DNA of 5,204 bases from NCBI GenBank assembly GCA_905373275.1, contig CAJPSI010000048.1, forward strand, positions 1 to 5,204. The letters are read 5' to 3'. This DNA is from Candidatus Saccharibacteria bacterium UBA1103. GTDB lineage: Bacteria; Patescibacteriota; Saccharimonadia; Saccharimonadales; Saccharimonadaceae. The notes beneath the pieces are model-generated. The model was not told where the DNA came from. It ran no database searches and saw only the letters and a list, made by a program, of their open reading frames with translations. Each line of letters starts with the position of its first letter. The stretch's first letter is position 1. The translations under genes were made by a program, and so were the position numbers. Positions 1-4,075 of the stretch are shown in pieces.

Positions 1-656
1 ACAGCCCGTACCGTCCGAGTTATCGGGCCAACCGTATCGGGCGAGCTGGCCATTGCCACTACGCCATAACGGCTAATCATACCGTAAGTCGGTTTATAAC
101 CCACTACACCGTTAAAGCTGGCCGGCTGACGAATTGACCCTCCGGTATCCGACCCCAGGGCAAAAGGCACTATGCCGCCAGCCACTGCCACTGCCGAGCC
201 GCCCGAAGAGCCGCCTGCCACTCGCCCCTTATCAATGGCGTTATGAGTCGGACCGAAAGCGCTATTCTCGGTCGACCCGCCGTGAGCAAAGGCATCCAGG
301 TTCGCCTTACCGATCATTATGGCATCCTCGGCCTCGATTCGCTCAATCGCCGTGGCATCAATTGGCGATCGAAAGTTGTCCAGCATTTTACTGGCGGCCG
401 TCGTGTGACCAACCTTAGTCAGGAAATTGTCCTTGGCTACGTATGGCACTCCGGCCAGCCTCCCCACAGACTCACCCTTCTTGATCCTGGCATCAAGCCG
501 ATCCGCTCGGGCTAGCGCCTGCTCAGCACAGACCTCCAGCAGACAGTGCAACTCATCTCGCTCCCTAGCTTGAGCTAGCGCCCGCTCTACCTCTGCCCTG
601 GCTGAGGTGCGACCGGATTTAACGTCAGCTACAATTCGTTCTATCTCGCTCTTCAT
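1..656 (-). CDS. gatA: Aspartyl/glutamyl-tRNA amidotransferase subunit A, N-terminal part (cut by window edge)
   Basis: GatA is the amidase subunit of the GatCAB complex. It releases ammonia from glutamine (or asparagine) so that misacylated Glu-tRNA(Gln) and/or Asp-tRNA(Asn) can be converted to the correct aminoacyl-tRNA in the cytoplasm. I translated 218 residues from the ATG at 656-654; the rest lies beyond the left edge. The amidase-signature catalytic triad is complete: Lys75 (in GVPYVAKDN), cis-Ser150 (AGGSSGGSA) and nucleophile Ser174 (SDTGGSIRQPA). The spacings of 75 and 24 residues equal those I recall for Staphylococcus aureus GatA (K79/S154/S178). Further family blocks are DAFAHGGSTENSAFGPTHN at 121-139 and VVGYKPTYGMISRYG from 184. 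The start is supported by AAGGTG at 664-669, 7 bases upstream. The ATG follows the gatC stop after a single base, so the two genes are surely co-transcribed and probably translationally coupled. No gatB is visible; it may lie downstream outside the window. Confidence 0.97.
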   Translation of the reverse strand, partial: MKSEIERIVADVKSGRTSARAEVERALAQARERDELHCLLEVCAEQALARADRLDARIKKGESVGRLAGVPYVAKDNFLTKVGHTTAASKMLDNFRSPIDATAIERIEAEDAIMIGKANLDAFAHGGSTENSAFGPTHNAIDKGRVAGGSSGGSAVAVAGGIVPFALGSDTGGSIRQPASFNGVVGYKPTYGMISRYGVVAMASSPDTVGPITRTVRA

Positions 657-657
657 C

Positions 658-942
658 TTATAGCACCTTAGGGACTTTTACCTGACCATCTTCACTATCG
701 GGCGCCAGTTGCAATAGCTCCCGTCGCTCCAGCTGGGGCTTGACTTCATCCGTCCGCCAGACATTCTCTAGCCCGGTTAGCTGAAAGGTCGGTTCGACTC
801 CGGCGGTATCCAGCTCGTCTAATTGATCTATATAGCCGACTATTCTGTCAATATCACTAGCTAGCGAAGTCAGCTCAGCCTTACTCAGTCTGATCTGACT
901 TAGCTCCGCCAGATGGCGCACATCTTCTAAACTAACACTCAT
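658..942 (-). CDS. gatC: Aspartyl/glutamyl-tRNA amidotransferase subunit C
   Basis: GatC is the small clamp subunit that wraps between GatA and GatB and stabilises the tRNA-dependent amidotransferase. The protein is 94 residues, the usual length. It carries the family pattern from start to end: an N-terminal helix with VRHLAELSQIRLS (8-20), the second helix IDRIVGYIDQLDELDT (31-46), GVEPTFQ (48-54), LENVWR (58-63) and the C-terminal DGQVKVPKVL (85-94), which normally inserts along GatA. It overlaps no neighbour but ends 1 base before gatA. No good Shine-Dalgarno precedes the ATG (only GAAGAG close to it). Instead a perfect TATAAT lies 8 bases upstream, which suggests a transcript starting at or next to the ATG. 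The membrane-protein gene upstream ends 53 bases away without a convincing terminator, so read-through is also possible. The stop is TAA. Confidence 0.96.
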   Translation of the reverse strand: MSVSLEDVRHLAELSQIRLSKAELTSLASDIDRIVGYIDQLDELDTAGVEPTFQLTGLENVWRTDEVKPQLERRELLQLAPDSEDGQVKVPKVL

Positions 943-950
943 CGCTCTTC

Positions 951-956
951 ATTATA
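951..956 (-). promoter_or_regulatory. Candidate -10 box in front of gatC
   Basis: The minus strand reads TATAAT, a perfect sigma70-type -10 hexamer, ending 8 bases before the gatC ATG. The best -35 at 17-18 bases (TCAAGT or CTCAAG) matches the consensus at only about two positions, and there is no TGn extension. If used, transcription would begin about 1-2 bases before the ATG, giving a near-leaderless gatCA mRNA. The hexamer is certain as sequence; its use as a promoter is inference. Confidence 0.45.
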
Positions 957-995
957 CACTCTTGCCGCCCAAAACTTGAGCCCGGAGGGATCTAT

Positions 996-1658
996 CTACC
1001 TAGAGAGGGTGTTGACGTCGTAATAGTGCTGCATCAAGCTCTCGGTGCTGGTAGATGGAGTATGGGTCTTCACCAGTACAGCGATAGAAGCCAAGCTTAA
1101 CCCGGCGATAGCCACCGATAAGACAATGATAGATAGCTGTGATGGCTTGAGCTCTGCCTTAACAAACTTGCCGATCATCACCTTAGCACCAAATAGACCA
1201 CCGGCTATACCGGACATGGGAATGATACCACCCAGTAAATTAGAGACCCATGGTGTATGCTCGTTGACTGATAGTAGCGATGCCAGCAAGATACCACAGG
1301 CCGCTACCGCTGCCAGACCAGCAAAGACCAAGCAAAACGATTGCCCAGCCTGACTAATCAGATGGTAGCTCCGACTGTTGACCAGCGTACCTGCATCCTT
1401 GGAGGCAACTATCTTACCAAGCGATAACTTAGCGACAACAGCCAGGAAGACCGACAGACACCCGCCCGTTACTATCGAAATAATACTCCCATTACCGAAA
1501 ATGCTTAGTAGGCTCGGTGCCGAGACGCCGGCGTCAGCAAGTCTAGCAATGGCACTAGTCAGAGTGAAAGCACCCAGACCCATCGACAGTATAGTCGCAA
1601 TGACTGCTGTACCATATTGAATTATCAGTTCATTAGCTATGGATTTCTTATCCTCCAT
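996..1658 (-). CDS. Uncharacterised membrane protein, five predicted TM helices
   Basis: I do not recognise the family. The 220-residue protein has hydrophobic segments at about 17-39, 58-77, 107-131, 140-162 and 174-196, joined by short loops. Positive charges cluster in the N-terminus (MEDKK), the 78-97 loop and the 163-172 loop (KFVKAELK). By the positive-inside rule this places the N-terminus in the cytoplasm and the polar Ser/Thr-rich C-terminal tail (about 199-220) outside. Glycine- and alanine-rich helices (GLGAF, LLGGIIPMSGIAGGLFGAK) suggest tight helix packing, as in small transporters or channels, but no catalytic or transport motif is evident. I chose the ATG at 1658-1656 because GAGGGGG sits just upstream. 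An in-frame GTG at 1670-1668 would add four residues, but it lies inside that Shine-Dalgarno. The gene has its own promoter at 1703-1731 and is followed on the same strand by gatC, so it may share a transcript with gatCA. The stop is TAG. Confidence 0.85.
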   Translation of the reverse strand: MEDKKSIANELIIQYGTAVIATILSMGLGAFTLTSAIARLADAGVSAPSLLSIFGNGSIISIVTGGCLSVFLAVVAKLSLGKIVASKDAGTLVNSRSYHLISQAGQSFCLVFAGLAAVAACGILLASLLSVNEHTPWVSNLLGGIIPMSGIAGGLFGAKVMIGKFVKAELKPSQLSIIVLSVAIAGLSLASIAVLVKTHTPSTSTESLMQHYYDVNTLSR

Positions 1659-1661
1659 TAT

Positions 1662-1668
1662 CCCCCTC
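1662..1668 (-). promoter_or_regulatory. Ribosome binding site deciding the start of the membrane-protein gene
   Basis: The minus strand reads GAGGGGG, with its GAGG core 6 bases from the ATG at 1658. The alternative upstream GTG start overlaps this element itself and has no comparable purine tract in front of it. The ATG is therefore preferred. Confidence 0.75.
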
Positions 1669-1702
1669 ACTACGGATTACCCGTTAATTAGTTTATGGCT
1701 CT

Positions 1703-1731
1703 ATTATACAGCTTGACTGACACAAGGCCAA
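1703..1731 (-). promoter_or_regulatory. Sigma70-type promoter of the membrane-protein gene
   Basis: The minus strand has TTGGCC (1731-1726, four of six -35 positions), exactly 17 bases, then a perfect TATAAT (1708-1703). The expected start near 1696 leaves a leader of about 38 bases before the ATG at 1658. An AT-rich stretch upstream of the -35 (about 1741-1760) could act as an UP element. This promoter would separate expression of the membrane protein, and possibly gatCA, from the upstream rpmF-rnc operon. No clear intrinsic terminator follows rnc in the same gap. Confidence 0.65.
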
Positions 1732-1737
1732 ACCTTG
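1723..1737. repeat. Small inverted repeat over the -35 box
   Basis: CAAGG and CCTTG are 5-base perfect arms around a 5-base centre. The dyad covers the -35 hexamer of the minus-strand promoter at 1703-1731. CTTGAC also occurs directly repeated at 1712-1717 and 1734-1739, 22 bases apart, about two helical turns. There is no U-tract on either strand, so this is not a terminator. A regulator site is possible, but arms this short can arise by chance. Confidence 0.3.
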
Positions 1738-1796
1738 ACCAATCACATTATTATATTATCGTACTTCCAGTGTTAGCTCGGTTTGCATCAAGACGT

Positions 1797-2594
1797 CTAT
1801 TTCTTCTCTCGGTACGTCGCTATAGCCTGCCGGGCAGCAGCCTGCTGAGCTTGTTGCTTACTCGTACCGGTGCCCCTGCCCATTTCCCGACCGGCTACAT
1901 AGACCCCAACGACAAAGGTCTTGTCGTGATCCGGACCGGACTCATCCAGCACTCGGTAGCTCGGCGTCTCATTATCAATTCGTTGCGATATCTCTTGCAG
2001 GTATGACTTGGCGTCACGCCAACTGCCGTCTCTCAAGATCTCGTCAACGTTAACTAAGATATGTTCCGAGATAAATTGGCTAGCCACCCGATAACCCTGG
2101 TCGAGATAGATCGCCCCGATCAGTGCCTCAAAGCAATTAGCCACTATATGCAGCTTGGCTTGTTCCGATCCATCTCGCTCGCCTTTCGACATCCGTACCA
2201 GCGGCTCATAGCCAAGCTCATCACCGGCGTCACGGATCGATTCTGTCCGAACCAAAGCCGAGCGCCACGAGGTCAATACTCCCTCCGGCATGTCAAAACT
2301 ACGAAAGAGATAGTCAGTCGTAGCCAACTCCAATACCGCATCACCCAGAAACTCCAGTCGTTCATTATGAGCTTTAGCCACTCGCCGATGCTCGTTAACA
2401 TAGCTCCGATGAGTCAAAGCAGTGACCAGTAGAGATGGATTACTAAAGACAAAGCCTAGTTTAGCCTGCGCCCAAGCTTGGTAGGGAGCGAAATCAACCC
2501 CCTCCACGATTGGCACTACCGGTGTACCGGCTGCACGATGCGTAAACTCCATTCCGACCGCTCTTTTCTGGCGGCGATTTCTAGTCCTGCTCAT
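1797..2594 (-). CDS. rnc: Ribonuclease III
   Basis: RNase III cleaves double-stranded RNA in the cytoplasm, notably in rRNA precursor maturation and mRNA turnover. The 265-residue protein has the catalytic domain at about 38-188 and a double-stranded RNA-binding domain at about 193-262 (SYLQEISQ at 197-204, SKQQAQQAAARQA at 245-257). The signature NERLEFLGDAVLEL begins at 77 and supplies Glu78, Glu81 and Asp85, equivalent to E. coli E38, E41 and D45. The second metal-binding block reads VANCFEALIGA, with Glu156 matching E117 but Asn153 where E. coli has Asp114. About 35 extra residues precede the domain, including a basic start (RTRNRRQKR). The ATG at 2594 overlaps the end of the Nudix gene by 14 bases and has GAGAGGGGGG at 2599-2608 just upstream. 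The internal Met15 has weaker support. It is the last gene of the rpmF-nusB-nudix-rnc cluster. The stop is TAG. Confidence 0.97.
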   Translation of the reverse strand: MSRTRNRRQKRAVGMEFTHRAAGTPVVPIVEGVDFAPYQAWAQAKLGFVFSNPSLLVTALTHRSYVNEHRRVAKAHNERLEFLGDAVLELATTDYLFRSFDMPEGVLTSWRSALVRTESIRDAGDELGYEPLVRMSKGERDGSEQAKLHIVANCFEALIGAIYLDQGYRVASQFISEHILVNVDEILRDGSWRDAKSYLQEISQRIDNETPSYRVLDESGPDHDKTFVVGVYVAGREMGRGTGTSKQQAQQAAARQAIATYREKK

Positions 2595-3318
2595 TTAACC
2601 CCCCTCTCTGTACCAAGCGACGTCGTCCCAGTCGAATTAGCTTAGCAATATCTCGATAAGCGATAGCATTGACCGCCTCGTCATAGCTAAACCATTTGAT
2701 GCCGTTCATCCAATCCTCTTTTTTAATTTGGTCAGTATCACCCAATGCTTTGAATAGATATATTTGGGTGCTCATGAGTACTAAGATATTCTCTCGTCGG
2801 TAGCGAAAATGGATCTTACCCAGCCAGCAAATAGGGTCAAGCTGGTAGACACCCGCCTCCTCACCGATCTCTCGAATCGCCGCTTCTTGAGCTGTCTCAC
2901 CTTCCTCAATATGACCTTTAGGAATAGTCCAACGGTCAAAATGATCAGCGACTAACAGAATCTCCAACCCACCGGCCTCGCTGAAACGATATATAACCCC
3001 GCCGGCGGTTGCTTCTCGAGATATCTCAGAGATAGCACCGTGGCTACCATTCTTGGTAATTACCTTCTGCAAATTGCCCCGCACCAGTGGCTTGGAAGCT
3101 AAACTGGTCTGACTCAGTGGAATATCCCGTCGAACCTTAGCGACGGGCTTGGCTGATGCCTGCTCAGCAGTAGCTCGCTTCTTTAGCCACGCCGCCCGAC
3201 GACATCGATTGCGGGTCTGACCGGTACTACGCCGGCTGGACACCAACTCGCTGGCTCTAGGCGCACTCTTATTTCGTCTCTTGCGAAGACGTTTGTTTTG
3301 GTTGCTTGCTTTGCTCAT
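2581..3318 (-). CDS. Nudix hydrolase with long basic N-terminal extension
   Basis: Nudix enzymes hydrolyse nucleoside diphosphates linked to another group (NTPs, dinucleoside polyphosphates, RNA 5' triphosphates) using a metal-binding helix. The complete Nudix box G-x5-E-x7-REU-xEE-xGU is at residues 135-157 (GHIEEGE, then REIGEEAGV), preceded by WTIPKG (130-135). The domain runs about 102-235. WTIPKGHIEEGE most resembles the Ap4A-hydrolase/RppH-like branch, but the substrate cannot be read from the sequence. Residues 1-100 are not part of a normal Nudix fold: they are rich in Lys/Arg (NKRLRKRRNK at 8-17) with low-complexity polar stretches, suggesting RNA or ribosome binding. I chose the ATG at 3318-3316 because GAGGAG lies 4 bases upstream; a further ATG at 3363 would add 15 residues and lacks such support. 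It overlaps nusB by 50 bases and rnc by 14. The total of 245 residues is well above the usual 130-180. The stop is TAG. Confidence 0.93.
   Translation of the reverse strand: MSKASNQNKRLRKRRNKSAPRASELVSSRRSTGQTRNRCRRAAWLKKRATAEQASAKPVAKVRRDIPLSQTSLASKPLVRGNLQKVITKNGSHGAISEISREATAGGVIYRFSEAGGLEILLVADHFDRWTIPKGHIEEGETAQEAAIREIGEEAGVYQLDPICWLGKIHFRYRRENILVLMSTQIYLFKALGDTDQIKKEDWMNGIKWFSYDEAVNAIAYRDIAKLIRLGRRRLVQRGGLNEQD
2599..2608 (-). promoter_or_regulatory. Ribosome binding site of rnc, inside the Nudix gene
   Basis: The minus strand reads GAGAGGGGGG, ending 4 bases from the rnc ATG at 2594. It lies within the last codons of the Nudix gene, consistent with coupled translation across the 14-base overlap. 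It favours the first ATG over the internal one at Met15. Confidence 0.7.
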
Positions 3319-3754
3319 CTCTCTCCTCGTTGATCTTGCGCCAAATGGTACCCAGTACGCCATTAACGAAGCGAGAAGAGCTATCCGAGCTAAAGGACTT
3401 AGCTAACTCAACCGCCTCGTTGATCGCCACCTTGGGTGGGATATCACCGGCAAACTGAGTTAGTTCAAATACCGCCATCCGCATGATATCTCGATCAATG
3501 ATGGAGATCTGGCTAAGTGGCCAGTCCGGCGCCACCGGAGCAATCATGGCATCCAGCTGACGACCGGCCCGATTGACCCCGACTGTTAGCTTGCGGACAA
3601 AGTCCTTGTCGTCGATCTTTTTCTCGTAGCGTTCCAGATTGCGATCCAGAATGCCTTCCAGATCAATCGACTCGTCGCCCAGTCTATCTCGAAAGTCGTA
3701 TTCATAAAGTGTCTGCAGTGCAATAATCCTACCTAAATGCCGATTACTAGCCAT
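3269..3754 (-). CDS. nusB: Transcription antitermination factor NusB
   Basis: NusB binds the boxA RNA of rRNA leaders together with ribosomal protein uS10 and helps RNA polymerase read through rRNA operons without early termination. The protein is 161 residues and all-helical in pattern. The N-terminal helix NRHLGRIIALQTLYEYDF (4-21) carries the arginine expected near the boxA-binding face. The C-terminal part has the best-conserved blocks: IIDRDIMRMAVFEL (85-98), VAINEAVELAKSF (109-121) and SSRFVNGVLGTIW (126-138). About 18 residues after 143 form a polar Gln/Lys/Ser/Glu tail outside the fold, encoded largely in the stretch shared with the Nudix gene. The ATG at 3754 has GGGAG (3763-3767) 8 bases upstream, in the 32-base gap after rpmF. 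Company with bL32 and RNase III fits a role in rRNA production. The stop is TAA. Confidence 0.97.
   Translation of the reverse strand: MASNRHLGRIIALQTLYEYDFRDRLGDESIDLEGILDRNLERYEKKIDDKDFVRKLTVGVNRAGRQLDAMIAPVAPDWPLSQISIIDRDIMRMAVFELTQFAGDIPPKVAINEAVELAKSFSSDSSSRFVNGVLGTIWRKINEERDEQSKQPKQTSSQETK
3323..3328 (-). promoter_or_regulatory. Ribosome binding site deciding the Nudix start
   Basis: The minus strand reads GAGGAG, 4 bases before the ATG at 3318. It lies inside the nusB reading frame, where it encodes two glutamates. It is the reason for preferring this start over the in-frame ATG at 3363, which would deepen the overlap with nusB to 95 bases. Confidence 0.7.
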
Positions 3755-3786
3755 CTTGTTTTCTCCCGCCTCATCAAGTTATTTTG

Positions 3787-3936
3787 CTACTTTAGCGCAG
3801 CTTTGCCGGTGTCGTTCTTAGTCGTGACAGCCTTGATCGGCGACTTAGCGTTCACTCGGCGAGCTAGCTTAAGTAGCAGATGACTACGACGACTGCCAGT
3901 CCGACGAGGGCTGGTCTGCTTCTTTGGCTTACCCAT
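3787..3936 (-). CDS. rpmF: Ribosomal protein bL32, short form without zinc-binding cysteines
   Basis: This 49-residue ORF begins MGKPKKQTSPRRTGSRRSH and so carries the bL32 N-terminal signature P-K-K-x-T-S...R-R-S-H, which threads into 23S rRNA of the large subunit. The remainder is strongly basic up to about residue 40 (LLLKLARRVNAKSPIKAV). Typical bL32 proteins are about 55-60 residues and often end in a zinc ribbon with paired cysteines; here there is no cysteine at all, so this is a zinc-independent form. The start ATG at 3936-3934 is backed by AAGGAG at 3947-3952. The stop TAG is at 3789-3787, 32 bases before the nusB start, so it is the first gene of the operon. The identification rests on the N-terminal motif, the size and the context, which I consider strong but short of certain. 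Confidence 0.85.
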   Translation of the reverse strand: MGKPKKQTSPRRTGSRRSHLLLKLARRVNAKSPIKAVTTKNDTGKAALK

Positions 3937-3946
3937 TTACTTATCT

Positions 3947-3952
3947 CTCCTT
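3947..3952 (-). promoter_or_regulatory. Ribosome binding site of rpmF
   Basis: The minus strand reads AAGGAG (continuing AGA), a good Shine-Dalgarno, with 10 bases to the ATG at 3936. It supports this very short gene as truly translated and fixes its start. Confidence 0.7.
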
Positions 3953-3963
3953 CTTTGTGATAA

Positions 3964-4001
3964 ATTATCTATATCTTATCAGCAGTTAGCCATTTTAGCA
4001 A
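3964..4001 (-). promoter_or_regulatory. Candidate promoter of the rpmF-nusB-nudix-rnc operon
   Basis: Two overlapping solutions exist on the minus strand. One is TTGCTA (4001-3996), 17 bases, TAAGAT (3978-3973), four matches in each box. The other is TGGCTA (3992-3987), 17 bases, GATAAT (3969-3964), three and five matches. Either gives a leader of about 20-35 bases that includes the rpmF Shine-Dalgarno. The exact boxes are uncertain, but a promoter is expected here because rpmF opens the minus-strand cluster and the next gene upstream is divergent. Confidence 0.45.
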
Positions 4002-4036
4002 GTTGCCAAATCTCCTTGCTGATGTTCTAGTAATTG

Positions 4037-4056
4037 ATTGACATCTAGATGTAGAT
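4037..4056. promoter_or_regulatory. Palindrome between -35 and -10: candidate operator
   Basis: ACATCTAGATGT at 4041-4052 is a perfect 12-base palindrome. It extends, with mismatches at two symmetric positions, to a 20-base dyad matching at 16 of 20 bases (4037-4056). It begins within the -35 hexamer (TTGACA, 4038-4043) and fills most of the 17-base spacer of the plus-strand promoter. That is a classic place for a repressor, or for a MerR-like activator, although MerR-type spacers are usually longer. The regulator is unknown; operator function is inferred from symmetry and position only. Confidence 0.5.
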
Positions 4057-4066
4057 ATGTTATGGT
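4038..4066 (+). promoter_or_regulatory. Promoter of the plus-strand orphan gene
   Basis: A perfect TTGACA (4038-4043) is followed after exactly 17 bases by TATGGT (4061-4066, four of six), preceded by TGT, the TGn of an extended -10. The expected start, about 7 bases further on, falls near 4073, 3 bases before the ATG at 4076. The transcript would therefore be leaderless or nearly so. Confidence 0.65.
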
Positions 4067-4075
4067 GTAGGTATT

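Noticed and set aside
134..515. Plus-strand reading frames opposite gatA
   Set aside because: They lie antisense to a gatA frame with a complete catalytic triad, and their translations are proline/arginine-rich with no recognisable pattern.
961..995. Hairpin GCTCAA-GTT-TTGGGC as a terminator after the membrane-protein gene
   Set aside because: The stem is only six pairs including a G-T wobble, and no T-run follows it on the minus strand.
1045..1620. Two plus-strand frames opposite the membrane protein
   Set aside because: They are antisense to a frame with clear helices, a promoter and a ribosome binding site; no start signals of their own were seen.
1659..1670. GTG start for the membrane protein at 1670
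   Set aside because: The GTG lies inside the Shine-Dalgarno that serves the ATG at 1658 and has no site of its own.
1735..1762. Plus-strand promoter TTGACC with a TATCGT-like -10
   Set aside because: The -10 is poor, the spacing is short, and no plus-strand gene lies downstream, only antisense rnc.
1695..2432. Plus-strand frames opposite rnc and its downstream gap
   Set aside because: They are antisense shadows of the RNase III gene, with no ribosome binding site or family motif.
3319..3363. Longer Nudix start at the ATG at 3363
   Set aside because: It would deepen the nusB overlap to 95 bases and has no good ribosome binding site, whereas the ATG at 3318 has GAGGAG in place.
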